Assembly (NCBI GenBank): GCA_017562135.1
Contig: QEYB01000766.1
Span: 186,001-250,000 of the forward strand
Direction: 5' to 3'
From: Dipylidium caninum
Taxonomy: Eukaryota; Platyhelminthes; Cestoda; Cyclophyllidea; Dipylidiidae
Length of the DNA: 64,000 nucleotides
Shown here piece after piece: positions 1-13,200 of this stretch. The stretch's first letter is position 1. The number at the start of each line of letters is the position of its first letter. Below the pieces are notes generated by a model. It worked only from the letters and a program-made list of their open reading frames with translations, did not search any database and was not told where the DNA came from. Position numbers and translations under genes: made by a program.

Positions 1-3000
1 ATCCACAGGCAATCGTTTCATCCCACTCCTTTAAGCAAACAAATATTTAGAGACCTTACGAGGCCGTATTTTAACTGTGGGAGTGGCAGGCGGTAGGCTA
101 TTGGTTTGCTTGACTTACGACTTTTTTGTTCAGCGTACTGAAACAAGCTTTTTTTTAAATAAGCAAATAAGCATGCGTTTATGAGGTGCCACTTTCCTTA
201 CCGCAATTTAATCCGTCTGTAAAAATTTTAGCAAACTTTACAGGAATAATTTGTATTCGCCTCAACCAAGGTGGTGTCGTGGCATTGCCATCGTGGATCC
301 TAACGCCATCTCCCGAAAATGATGATCCACGGAAGTCATAGACTGAGGCAATAATTACTTCAGCATTTTCATCGAAGCTGAAAGCGGAATTGCATTTTGC
401 ACTGACGTAATCTCCACGTTCCATGCGCCAGTTTAATAATAGGAACTCCTAATAATTTGCCAGCCTCTAAGTTGGTGAAAAGAAGTTGCCTTTGGTTATT
501 GTGGCAATTAACCTAGTTTGCCAATTATTGAAGGAACGGACTAGAGCACGTGTTAGGATTTTGCTTGATACTTTACTTAGGACTGGTCATTTTCTCCTTC
601 CGATACGTGCCACCACATTCCCGGTTAAAGCGCCTAAGGGTCGGACCACAATGTCATAGAATATGGTCGAATTATTTTTGTCTGATAAAGATTCCTTCTC
701 AATGAGAAATGTGAGTTTATCGCAACTACTATATACTGTTAGTCTATGAGGTCATATTGTCTTTACAATTAGCTCTAATTGCTGTCAGTGTTTTTTCTAT
801 ACTAACACCTCTTCGGCTGAACTTTTTTGGAAACTCAAATGTACAGCTAGTTTGTTGGTAGAACCGTCATAATTTTTCTCTAATTTCTATTTTCTCCTTG
901 GAGCTTCCAGCGTCAGCTCATTCACATCTGTTCCCCTTTAATGACATTCTTCGCACAGAATGAAAAAGTATAGTAATCGTGAAAAGTCTATGCTGTTTTG
1001 ACCGGGTACTTGAAATTAAGTTCATTTTCTTTTGGATAGGATCAGCTATCCTGTCGCCAAAATAGTATTTGACGTGGTTTCACAACCGGCCGTCAAAATA
1101 ATGTCATCGAGCGCCATACCGACTATATGGGTGAGTAGACCATGAACTGCATATCATTTAAGGAATCAGGATAGTTACATTTCCTGAAGTCTACCTTGGT
1201 AGGCATCGTTACTTGCGAACCGCGGCGAAGTGTTTGACGATTCAGCGTTCACATGTTGCTGGAGGACATTTCTTGATTATTATGAAAAAAGGGGAAATAA
1301 GGGGATGATTAGATTTCCGGTTCATAATGTGGGCAGAGAGTAATTCTCCTCTCCTTCCACACTCATTAAATTGCGATGTTTATCATTGAGTTCAGGGTGA
1401 CTTTGTGAGCAGTGTGAGAGACTAGTGAAAACCACAAGACCAGTCTGTTACATCTCATCGTTGACATTACCGAAATGATTTTCAGCACTGAAAAATTTGG
1501 GTGTCACAGAGAGGGAAACTGTCCCAAGTTAATGATCGAAAACACTTTCTTATCTAAATCCGCATCTCCTCTAACAATGCGACGAAATGCCACAGAATGA
1601 AAAGGAGGCTCATCACTTATCTGACCTTGAAGCGCTTTTGTCCACTATCTACACTTTAACCTAATTACAAATCTACTAGCATTACCCAGAAATAAACACA
1701 AAGTCTCTACCAATTTGGGCAAATTTTATTTCCGTATAGTCAAGTCTAAATGTTAATTTGACTTCTTCTCGTGTCCTTTACAGGTTCTAACGGTGAACAA
1801 AAACAGACGACACCCCCGCTGTCATCTGAGGAGTGGAACGTCATCATTTTGACATGTAATGGGCGAGGCGCAGGAGAGAGAGGAGGAGGGAGAGTGAGAG
1901 GACTGTTGGGAGTTGAACTGTCTCCAAAATGCGCCTAAAATAGTGGTAATTATTTACCAAATGAATACTATCCCATGTAATAGGATCTTCGAGCTAAATG
2001 TGAATCCCATTTCCCTACAATTATGCCCTACGGCGATTGTTTAGTCCCCCCTTCGAGGCCACATTAGGCCAGAAAGGTAGTAATCTTCATGTCCAAACAG
2101 TTTTGCGCGTCTATGGTGAAACTTTTCCCACTAGACGGGGAGAAATCATTCCTCCATCAAAGACGGGTTTTTGTACAACAGAGACGCATGTGGAAACCTC
2201 GGGGAGGAGAAATGCAGTCTCGACTAAACGAAAGCACCATCCGCAAATGTTGTAGAAGTCCTCCCAACTCTCTGCTTTCTTTAAGCATAGAATCCGTAAG
2301 CGTGACACAAATCCTGATAAGAACTCGTGCCGAGAGAAAGGGGTTTCCACCAAACACTGTCAGAGGTGGCGTGTTCGACCGGGAAAGGCTGCTATCCGTG
2401 TCCCGTGCGGGGCAGAGCGGAGACAGAATATAGGAAGCGGTTGTGCCACATTTTGCTCCATCTTTTTTTCTTCCAATATCCTCATAATCTACGCTCTAAT
2501 AGACGAGATGATTCAAAATAAGCCTTGGAGATTTCCACCAGCCTCATCTCCTTTCCTTTGTGACACCACGTACACAAAACACAGCATTGACTGAGTGAAG
2601 TCACATTAAAATTAAAGTGTTCCAAAATACGAAGAGCTTCGTTTATAGGTGTAAATTAAGGTCTCGACGATCAAATGCAAATCAGTTAACATGTTGGGAC
2701 GAAGGAAGGACGACTTCATCTTCGTTTGCTCAGAAACTATCAGCTAATGACTGAAATCTGCACTGCTCTGACGGCTTTTTTCACCACCACCTGACTGGAA
2801 ATGTCTGGGCTTGGGAGGTGTGAGAGACAGCCTTCTTCAGCCATTGGTGAATCCTCGCGGTCGACGAGCCTGATCTTTCGACACCGTAGAGGAATATTTT
2901 AATCGAAACAAGACAATGTGTCTCCCTTCCTTTCCTCAAAAGAGTTCACGAAAATTTCACGAGGTGCGAATAAGCCGTGAAGTTAAAAGCTATGCCTTAC

Positions 3001-6000
3001 GCCAATAAATGCTACATGTAAGACATTGCAACTCTGGTTTTTCCACGTCGAAATGGGACCAGATTCGATCGAGTCGTGAAACGGTCCACGGAACTGTTAT
3101 GGCAGCATTTGACCTGAGGTGGGGTACCATGCCTCGGCGACGTTTTCAATCACATCCTACAGTCGGAAGAGGAAAGACAAGCCTTCACGACTGCTGCGAA
3201 GTGTCACAGTGCGCTGAAAGGATTTGTTGATTCACATGCTAAATGTTAATGAACGTCACCTGCCATGGAGAAAGTGTCACCCTAAAACTTGGCTGCAAAG
3301 GGCACATTTTGATGAATATTACTGCTAACTGCCAAGAAACAAAGCAAAATAGAGACAGGCAAGTTAGTTTCAGCCGCATTACTGTCAAGCTACGGCATCA
3401 GAAGAGACTGCAATCGCCTCTCTTCACCAGTCCCTTAGCCCGCGAGAGCACACTTATTGCAGCGATGTGGCACATGCGTGTTGCTAAGCCTTAAGAGAAA
3501 GTTAAGTAGTAAGTCTTCAGGGCGCGAAGGGTATTTAGGAACTTGTAGGGACTTATTTAAAGCCCTAGTATGAAACTTTAACCAGATTTGAGAAGGATCA
3601 GAGCAACTAGGAAGTTGCTTCCACCCGAGGCACTGAGGATGGTTGGCTCTGGCTCGAAATGGCCGTAATGAAATGGGAGGACGACTGATGGTGAACAGTG
3701 GGCAACCGCCATCATCTCCTCTCCCAGTCAATGCCTCGCAGCAACCTTTTGTGGTGTGATATGGAGGCGGGCGAAAAAACCCTCATCTGCCAAGAAGTTG
3801 AGCGTGAAAAAGTTGCGCTTTTGTCTGTTGCATGTGATCTCCCTCTCGAATCGCTCATAATCTAGATTCACACGGCTAACCTGATGACACGAAGGCTGCA
3901 ACATTACGTAGCTCACGTTCTTCGCACCGCCCGAGGTAGTTGATTACGAAAGGGAAGCCTGCCAACTGAAGGTATTCTGGTGCACAGTGGCCAAAAACAA
4001 TTTTTATGAAGTAGGCAAAAAAACGTCTCCGGACCTCCAACGTGAACCAACCATAATGAAACAAAAAAATTTTTTCTTTCCACACTCAATGACGGTTGAG
4101 AAGTCGGGATGTTCTAGTACGCAAAAGAAAAATACTTTCTCTCAGCAAAAGTGACTTTTTTACTGGTGAATTAATGAAGACTTTTTAACTTTCTGCTCAG
4201 CCACGAGGCGATCGTGTGGCCCCGACGAGGCCCGGGGAAACGACCGCACCGGAGGCAACGCAGGTTCACCCTCGCGCCAGAAGGCGAAAGGAAATGCCTT
4301 AAGTGGTCCCCTTCATGACCTGCCCATGCCTCGACTGATGTCCCGAGGAAGGTTAAATAATTCCACTGCTGCCAAGTCGCATGCCAGTGATGGTTTCACA
4401 GAGGTCTCCGGCTCCCTCCACTGCACAAAGAACAGGCACATTTCCTGCTGTCCACTACACCATTTGTCCGGTGCTATTAACTGGGCACGCCCTTGTCACA
4501 TAAGTCACGTCACCTTAAGGAATTTGATGAGGCGTGGCACAGTCCCTTTTTGGTCTCAACTACAGCACGTCTTGCAATTCATACCGAGAGTGTGACGAGA
4601 GGATGACATTAGATTTGCCATTATTGCTTTTTACGGTGAAAGATAAGTGATTTTTCCAAGGACACCATGTCACGGATAAAACGACGGTACATTCGCTTCG
4701 TCTTCGTCTTTTTCCTCACCGACACATTTCCTCTTGACATTCCTTTGATGGAAGAAAAATGCTTTAGCCATGCAGATTGTAAAAGGCGAGACGAGGAGTG
4801 AAGGGACAACGGCGTGTAGCTGGTTGTCCTGAACGACACAGTTGTTCCAGGCGGCACAGGCCCCCACACACATTTCTTCGGGTTGATGGAATCGTTGTAC
4901 CGCCAGTCACCGGAGTTCGGTGCGCCTCACCAGCCAAATGCTGGTTGATGGAGGGCGGATGAGAGATGCGGTGCGCATGGGCTACGATCAAATGAAGCGG
5001 TTTAGTTGAAACCTCGACTGTTTATGCACTAGTAGGAGTTGGACGGTCTTTAAGTCCGGCCAACACCATAGAGTTTGGCCCACTTCACGCGGATGCGACT
5101 CAGTTGAGGAGGAAAGTTGTTTAATTTATCAGTTTATAGCAACGAAAAACGCAGAGATGGAGAGCACTGAGACTTCTATTAATCAGGGTCCGGCGATTCA
5201 TTCTTGAGGGTCCGAGTTAAGGGATTTTTCGTCCGACGTCGCGCGCGCCTGCGCCGGAAGACACAGCTTTCTCCATGTGGCAACGGAGGAGGCACTTCGT
5301 TTGAACTCGCGTCGTGATGACCGTGTGGAAATACTGTGTTCACGTAGACGAATGCAAACACGGAAGTCGGTTGTTTACCCCCGTCTCAACATACAACTCA
5401 TGTGCATCTTCAAAGGCGAATCCTATTCCACTTGTCAAACGCGAGAATCATCTTCCCATCCGTAGAAATATGACTCCTCCACCTGTTCCATAGTGTCGGG
5501 TGAAAGTAAACATTTTTCTGAAGATCCGGTAGACTTTATGCATGAAATACTCGGGTTAAGAAAATCAGTAGTAATTTCAGACAAAGGCATGGTGTAAAGT
5601 TGGCATAAGAGGAGATGTTTCAAAGTAGGTGAGAGCTCATCACTACGAGTCCCCAGCTCCGCCTTCTCCCCACAGGTTACCGGACTTTCGACTCGTGCAA
5701 AGTTGCCTCGATGAGTGGATGCCTGCCAAGGGACGTGGCTCGGGACAGGACCACCTTTGAATGAGTCCTTGGACTACTAAACCCCCTCGGAATCCAAGCT
5801 GTGGGTGCGTGGTGGTGCTGATGTCCAGTGGTACCGTGCTTCTGTCGTTCCAGTGTACTGACAGCGGTGGAGTTGCCAATGCACCTTTTGAAACGCCTTC
5901 CCTCATCCTCTCCCCGTTACGCTGTCTGCAGTTGATCTCACAAAAATTGCCACGGTATGTCGTCTAATGAGGTCCTTTAGCCTCAGGAAGTCGCTTTGAA

Positions 6001-9000
6001 AGAAGAAGCCTCCACCAAACACATTTGTCCATTGAAGAAGGTTGAGAAAATCAAACTAAATGGAGAATAATCCTGGTGGTCTACTGGTCACTTCCACCTG
6101 CCATTTGAACCACTACATCCAATGCATCTGTTTAGTTGGTTTAACGGAGCCAGGAGGGTCGTAATTTGGCGGGATTATGTTTGACCAGGTGGGCTGCCCC
6201 TTCCCTACCTATAACCAGCCTGGCCCTGTTGTTGCTTCCTCTAATGACTCCGGAGCCAAGTGATGGCTGCGGTAAACCATCCTCTTCAAAAGGGCGAAAA
6301 CTTAACTGCTGTCTGATGGATTCCACACCGAAGCGTTCCAAAACGCGTTTGATGTTGACATTTCAGTATGTGGAGCTTTAAAACTGAGGGGTGAGGGGAT
6401 TCCCTGCTACCAATTCACTTGGTAGACGTTCAAAGGAGGTAAGTCGTCTGAGAGGGAGGTTTTAAGGCTATGGAATGTTCCATGTGTCCTTGAGGATAGT
6501 TTAACTCGAAAGACAACTTCGATCCCAAATCTACTCACTGCAGTCAAATTTTCGGTGAGAGAAATCTTTCTCTGAGTACTTGTTCCCCCAGCGTCCCTTG
6601 CGTTTACCTCTAAGGCTGATGCAGCTGCGAATTTCGAATCACAAAAATGAAACAAAAACACTTGTCGTGATCTTCCCTTCCCTTTCAACAAAAAACTGGA
6701 ACATATTCTAGTGAATCGAAGCAGCGTCACATATATGTGATGCGCCAAATAATTATCTGAAAATCGGAGCCACTCAAGGCTCAGCGCATCCCTATTACTG
6801 CCTCTCCTTTACTTTAGACTGAATTTTTATTTTTAGAAGGATGGGGGAAAGGCATGCACAGAGCCCCCCGTTGGAGGCGTGGGACAGCATGGGAAACAAC
6901 CACGGCAATTAACGCAATTCACTGTCACATTTGACAACATCCCAGTATGAAAAGTGCGAACTGAATTGCCCGTGACCTTTCAAGACCAGAAACAGCAAAA
7001 AGTTAATTTCCGTGTGGGCAGGACCTCATTATTAATTAAACAACAATTAATTTGGCGACGTTGGAAGAGGCAGTTTTTGCTACTCGCTATTTGTCTCAGC
7101 GCATTTGAGCGAGGCCACCCAGCGTCCAGCATTCGGCCAGACCGCCGTCGGTTACGGCATCTGGCCCACGGGAGTTAAGTGCCGCTGTCTTCTTTTTTAA
7201 TTTCCCCATCTTCGCAATGGGAGCAGGCGCCTCGTCGCACTGGCCAAGGGGATTGACGCAGCCTCATAGCAAGAGTGCGTGTCAAAGAGCAATTAAACTT
7301 CCTACCTCCATCTAAACGGTCCTTTGGTTGATGAGAGATGGCGCAGGGCGGTGTAACTGGGGTCGTTTCACTCCGGTGGAGAGAAGACAAAGTACCTTAG
7401 TGCGATGCCGAGATGACTCTGTGATCTTTTATTTACTGCAGAAGCTTATCAGTTCAACTTCTTGGCTAAGAAATTAGCGGACGCTTGCAAGTAATATCGC
7501 AGTTTGTTAACCAAGTCCACCACTTATGCTTGACAATTGTGTTTTGAAACGGTTGAACCTCCGTTTCCCCATTGAGACATGCGGTGTAACACGAGGAAGC
7601 TCGGAGAAGGGCATCTACCCTTCGTCTGCCTGATGGGTTTGCCTAAACTAAGGCAAAAAATGTGTACGTTACACAAATCGTGTTCAGCCAAAGCGACCTC
7701 AGGAGAAATGTCGAAGGAAATCATTATACTTGCGTCGAGGCATCTACCCGACGCATTCTCAGCCCTGAGCAGTAACTACTCAACTTGCGAAGAAAGAAGA
7801 GAAAAACTAGTCTCAGAATACGAGAGGATAAATCTGACTTAACAGAATGTCTCTTCCCGTTAAATTTATTTAATATAATGGTCACTTGTCCAGGAGACAG
7901 TTTAATGAGTGGTTTTAAGTAGTTTTTAAGTAGTTGGTTTTTGTTAGTAGCTGGTGAGCATCCATCCCACCTGCACCATCCAGGCGTGCTCTTTTGCGTC
8001 AGGAACGAGGGCAAACTGGCCTTTGGCACACAGAAAGGCCTGGTCGGTTGCAGACCAGATCTGCTGATTGTGCGAGGAAGTTCACAAACCGGTTACTTTC
8101 AGTTACTTTTGTTTTATAGTGTTTAAGCGTCACTAGTGCAATGTTTTATTAGCCTTTCTAATTTAATCTGAATTGGCATTTTCGACTTTGGTGTGGACAC
8201 AGCCTGCCACAGAGGCCCCGAGTCCCTTCCACATACCGTTCACTTTCTCAACCGAACCAATTTGCTAGGAGTTGAGGGATTTCTCGAAGTCCTGCAATTT
8301 TTGGCATTAAGCGAGCGAAACGAGAACAAGCTTGACGGCTGGTTGATGGACAAATGGGCGGAAAAGGGGAAGGTGCAGGAAGGAACAATTGATTGGCTTG
8401 ATAACGATGGACAAACAATTCTTTTTTTCCGCTAAAGGCATTGTTTTGATATATAAAAACCCCCACAAAGCGGTCATTTCTCACAGGTTCACTGAGATCG
8501 TACCATGTGAATTTCACGAAGCGTTTCCCGTGTAAAAGAACTCTTTCGACATTTTGCCATTTGTGTCCACTTTCCATCTCTACTGTCTTCACCTGTAAGG
8601 ATACCCCTTCTACTTAGAGTTTGGTGGGATTTTTTCTCGATTTTTAACGTAATGAAAAGTGATTGATTGGAGCGCCTGACTGAAATTCAAAGCGATGCCA
8701 TTTGGAAGTGAAGTCCATTGAGAGGTAAGTGGTTGCACAAAGGATAAAACGCCGTTCTTCAGCGGTCGTATATCACGATCGGCTCTCGTCGTTGCACAAT
8801 TTTGGCGCTGATAGTGGGGAAGTGGAGATTTTTTTGTTTACAGAGCTGCTTCAAACGCTTGCCTAATAACCGCATTAAGAGTCGACTTCTCCACGGAGTC
8901 GGTCGTTTATCTTCCCCTCGGCGAGACGGCTAATCGTATTAGCAAAATAGAAATTGTGGAGACACACGCGGCGACTTACTTCCTCTCTGTGGGCTGCAAT

Positions 9001-9162
9001 GCACGAAACATATTGTGGTGGCCGAGGGGTTGGAAAAAAGGCAGCTGTGGGGTTAACCTGACTGACAAGGGGGTCGGCTGTTGTATCCGATTGCAGAATT
9101 GTTCCAGCGGTGCTTCATCCTTCGTGGCGGTCTGTGCCTTTGCCTCGGATACGTCATTACAC
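1..9162. other. Intergenic or intronic DNA without a recognisable gene
   Basis: ORFs here are short, overlap on both strands and resemble no family I know. The only items that stand out are two splice-flanked open stretches (1,784-1,893, listed separately, and 7,442-7,490). The second follows a pyrimidine tract ending in CAG, reads AYQFNFLAKKLADAC in one frame and ends before GTAATA, but it is too short to support. No tRNA or rRNA was seen. Confidence 0.6.
1784..1893 (+). CDS. Candidate internal exon, unknown gene (weak)
   Basis: The stretch starts after a convincing 3' splice site: a TTAAT branch-like motif, then a pyrimidine-rich run ending in TTTACAG. With one base carried from an upstream exon it reads 36 codons, including QTTPPLSSEEWNVIIL, and ends at a possible donor GTGAGA; the frame itself stays open until a stop near 1,940. 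The last codons are purine-rich low complexity. I recognise no domain and cannot identify flanking exons, so this is a hypothesis only. Chance open frames of this length are common. Confidence 0.2.
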
Positions 9163-9230
9163 CTCTCCTCCTCCTCCTCCTTCTCTTTCCCCTTCTCCTC
9201 GTCCTCGTCCTCCTCTTCTTCTCCTGCTTC
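9163..9230. repeat. CTC/TCC trinucleotide-rich microsatellite
   Basis: An imperfect pyrimidine tract of CTC, TCC and TTC units that gives spurious Ser-, Leu- or Pro-rich ORFs on the plus strand and Glu/Gly/Arg-rich ORFs on the minus strand. Confidence 0.9.
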
Positions 9231-9610
9231 CGTTGCTTGCTACGCCCATCCCCAATTCACATTGGCGGGTTTTGTGTCCCTTCGTAGAAGAAATGGCACT
9301 ATTCAGTGGCCATGACGGTTGTAGAAGACTAAAGTGCAATATATAATGGGCATGTGTAACACGAGAAAAGTCAGTCGAAAAAGCAGCAGAAAAGGAAGTG
9401 GAGAGGCAGACAAGAATGAAAAAGGGAGGCAAGGTGATCGTCACACTATGCAAGCAGCAGTGTGTATTTCCTCCACCACACCGCCGTACAAGACAGTCTA
9501 CTTTGCTTGTGTTGCACGATAGTCGCGTTCTGGTGGACGATGAGGGGAAGGTTGACTGCGGTAAATGCCAGGGCCAACGTCCTCCTTCCCCCCCTTGTAT
9601 CACGTAATAG

Positions 9611-9683
9611 ACACACGCACACACACACACGGGCGAAAGAGGGCGAGGGAGGGCGAGAGATAGAGACACACACACAGACACAG
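9611..9683. repeat. CA-rich microsatellite, interrupted
   Basis: Two short CA runs (9,611-9,630 and about 9,665-9,682) flank a purine-rich GGGCGAGGGA-type segment. It is responsible for the low-complexity ORFs in this interval. Confidence 0.85.
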
Positions 9684-9767
9684 GAATATTGTGGTGAAAA
9701 AAAGCTTGGACAAGAGGCAGCGCGCCCACACAAGAATGCAGCTGAGGGCAGGAAAGCCCTTACACGC

Positions 9768-9780
9768 CTATAAATAGGCT
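9768..9780 (+). promoter_or_regulatory. MEF2/TATA-like element CTATAAATAGGCT
   Basis: Perfect CTATAAATAG, which matches the MEF2 consensus YTAWWWWTAR and also serves as a TATA box. The same 13-mer recurs at 14,913-14,925, and the reverse-complement core lies at 10,222-10,231. No coding start follows that I can support, so an enhancer reading is as likely as a core promoter. Confidence 0.35.
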
Positions 9781-10071
9781 ATTTCGTGTTTAATAGGTAT
9801 TTTAAGGGGTACAGTTTGGGCCCCATTCACAGTCAGCGGAATTGCGTGTGTGTTGATGTACGATTAGGTGAATCGCCCTTTGTACGACCGCTTAACCCCA
9901 TGCCGTTTTACCGGTGGTAAAGCGGATAGCCGCGCGGTTCCCATTGAGGTAAGATAAACTCTAATTTTATATGTAGAAGCACTTACTCCGCCGGGAATGG
10001 CTATGTACTTGTCCGCAGCTCGTGTCGCCTCGTTGGGCACTAAAGAGGGGAGAGAATGGGAGCGCACATGA

Positions 10072-10100
10072 TGCTGTTGCTGCTGCTGCTGCTGCTCCTC
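10072..10100. repeat. TGC/CTG trinucleotide repeat
   Basis: About eight TGC units. On the minus strand it reads poly-Gln followed by HHVRSHSLPSLVPNE and a GGA|GTAAGT donor-like end, but a TAA stop lies just upstream and no pyrimidine-rich acceptor or ATG precedes it. I therefore list it as a microsatellite, not an exon. Confidence 0.8.
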
Positions 10101-10221
10101 CGACGTGTACACACATTATCCACAGTCAACTGATATGCGGTGGTATATTATGATAGTAAGGCAGAAGTAGAAACACGTCTGTCTGCCTTTTTGCTACGTC
10201 AAGGTAAAGTCAAATGGCAGA

Positions 10222-10231
10222 CTATTTATAG
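10222..10231 (-). promoter_or_regulatory. MEF2-like element (CTATTTATAG)
   Basis: Exact reverse complement of the CTATAAATAG core found at 9,768 and 14,913. It lies within 460 bp of the first copy, which suggests a clustered regulatory element rather than an isolated chance hit. Confidence 0.3.
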
Positions 10232-13200
10232 TTCCGCCGTCCATTATGCGATTAGTGGAGGGGATGGGCAACTTTACAGTGGATTGTGAAAGACATATGC
10301 CGTTTGTTAGGAGAGAAGAGGTCGTTCCCCCTCTATTTGAGTGAAATGTGGTGAATTTTGGTTTAAGGGTCCCATTGTCGAGTTTCACTCGTCAATGTCT
10401 TTGGGGCTCCGGGTCAGGATGATGAAGATCTGCGAAGCAAGGACCGGCGTTGAGATCCTCCCGTTCAAAGAGCACTTGGTGGGCAATTTGGTCCACCTTT
10501 TGGGTCTCTCGTCGCAAACGTCCCTATTTACGCAGCGATGTTTATTTACGACCTCCATCTGATCAGATTAGAGCATCGTCAGCCGAAGTAGAGGGTTTAA
10601 GCTAAGTGGGGGAGAATAAACGAGAAAAAAATGGCCATGTTGCTCGATACTTTGTGCTCTAGAACAGTTAGAAAGCCACAAATTTTGAACATGGCGCAGT
10701 TGACGACGGGTGTGGGAGGGACGACGATCCCCTCCTGCTGGTGTCCTGGGCCGCGCGCCTCGCATCAGCCTCGCTGCCAACCACGTACCAGTTCTTTCTG
10801 CGTTGATAAACAAGTCATTTGGCAGAAGCCGGTCCGAGGCTTGACGACGCCCCTTGGGAGCCCACGGAGCGCACTAATGGCTGCGTGAATAAATGCAAAG
10901 TTTGAGGTATACCAGCCCGCCATTAACGATGAGCGCTGTTAAACGGGGATGTGCCGGGTGGAGGACTGCTGGCGCAAGGATGTGTGGAAGGAAAGTCATC
11001 GAAGACAAGTGTTCCAGGAGAAAATAGCTTGTAACTAGAGATGCTCGAGTGGGTTTCCTTCTCGCCACTTACCTGACGGACTACGAGATCTCAACTGGGA
11101 GTTTGGTCGACCGTGGAAGTGGGGGGGGGGCAGGCAGAGTTAGACTCGGTTAAAAACGGCAATTATGCCGCGTTTATTTAAACAAGTGATTTAAGGTGGC
11201 ATGTCTTCCACCCCAACTCCAATGAATTCCCAGTTGCTTTGAAAAGTCTCCAGCCAAATAGACTCGCGGGGTAGAAAAAGAGAAGCAGCAACCTTGTCCC
11301 TTGTCAAGTATCGCTTGTTAAGCGTCGAGGATGCCGGCGAATCTGGTGCGGAAGGCGGAACCACAAGATACCTTTTTGCACATCACAAGGAAATTTGTCT
11401 TCATTGTACGCCGTGGTGCGAAAGCACTTTAGTCACAGTATTGTCGTCCCATATCTCGCTTCTTGCCCATATCACTTGCAACAGCTCAAGTGTTCCGCTT
11501 ACTTCCACACAGGAGCATCTTGACAAGGATTTTTTGAAGTAAAAGACATTGAGGAAGTATGAGGTGCTTCCTTACTCGCCTCTCGAGAACATCCAACAAT
11601 TTCATAAGTGGATTAATTTGACGCAAACGGCTATTTCGAAAACTATTTGGGTTGTAAACGAGGAAGCGATTCCACGACATTCTTGGCTCCCTGTCGCCCC
11701 TCTTCCGACTGGAAAATACGTAGAGTAGGGAATTCGAGAGTACCTCGTGAAGGAGGTTATTAGTACTTTCTCCTTCCGTTGCCTTCCGACCTCATATTTC
11801 ACGCAAAAGGGAAGGGACTTCCCGACGAGGTCCTTAAGTCTGGGATGAGGATGGCTAAGAGGACAAGTTCATGGCGACTATTAGGCTGAAAACTATGAAG
11901 CGGGCGTTATTGTTTGGTCTGTGTTCAGCCGTGACTGTGAGAGATAGATCTTAACTTTAGGGCTATACTTATTCATTTCGTGAAATTTTTAGGTTTTGTA
12001 TTCCACTTTGTTTCATTTTCTACCGAAATCAAATGAAAACAAATCGCGGTGTACCTGAATTTTTTATCGTACGAGTTGAAATTCATTCATGGCGCAGCTC
12101 AACAAGCCTCAAAAGACGTTAATGAGGCAATCGGAGATGCATCCACTAATGAAAAGATGCTCGACACCGGTTTGAAGAATTTTTGCGGGCAAAAGGGATG
12201 CAAAAAGCCGAAGTGACATTACAATAGACTTTGAAACGAGGCTAATAAAGTTTTTTTTTTCAAAATACATATTTGACTCGGCTATTAGATCGCAGAAAGT
12301 CATAGATGTCATTGGAAGTCACTTCCATCTACACCGCACACTCGTTCCATAGTTTCAAACCCTATTATTCAGAATGGGTTTGTAGGTAGCACAGAGCACA
12401 TTTTCTGGCGGACGCCGACAATATGGGCGGAACCTCATGCCTACATTTAATGCTAAAGTTACATCACATGCTATAATTCAACTTGGCAAAAGTATCAAAG
12501 CGTCGGTGAGGGGATTTTAAATCCCAAAAGCACCCTGCTGTGGCTAAAAAAAATTAGGTGCATTGTTACAAGAGTTCTTTGGTAACACGCTTAGCCCCAT
12601 CGCTGCGGAGAGAGAATTCTGTCGCGATGAAAGAAGGGCAACCTCGCACTGCTCTGACCCTTCCAGCTGCGATGGTCCACAGGCAAAGTCCCTTTCTGCC
12701 TCAGCCGAAAGGCAGGTCATTAACTTGCCGAGATCGGATGCATCCACTCAGACGGGACTAATCCGAGGTCCTTTAATTATGTACGGGGAGGAGGAACACC
12801 CCGTCCGCATAAAAGCATTACTCTAATTGCAACCGACTGTCAGACGTCTACCTTTCACTGACAAGTGGAGTGCGACAAAAGGCAGTGATTCCTTTGTAGA
12901 CCAAAGGAATCGGACATTCAGGGAATGCCTCTAAATCCCTGGATTTCGGCAGTAGACATTTTCCTTAAGGTTAAATTACGCACCGGAACAATTAGCAAGT
13001 AACGGAGGCCTTCAAAAGATGGTTGATAATGTTCTCCATTCAGGGGACTTCAACTGATTTGCATTATTTACATGCCTTGCAGTAACAAAAAAAATTTGCT
13101 CCTCGGCTAATCGGCTTGCCTTGTCGCCGCGCCCACGTGGATAATTAGAGTGAGGAAAGCATACCAGCCTTGTGGGAGAAAGCGAGTGAATCTTGAGAGC

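Noticed and set aside
179..424. Minus-strand 81-codon ORF with protein-like composition
   Set aside because: No domain recognised and no clear donor; length is within chance expectation.
9864..10112. Minus-strand poly-Gln ORF ending at a GGA|GTAAGT donor
   Set aside because: A TAA lies directly upstream, there is no ATG and no pyrimidine-rich acceptor; explained by the TGC repeat.
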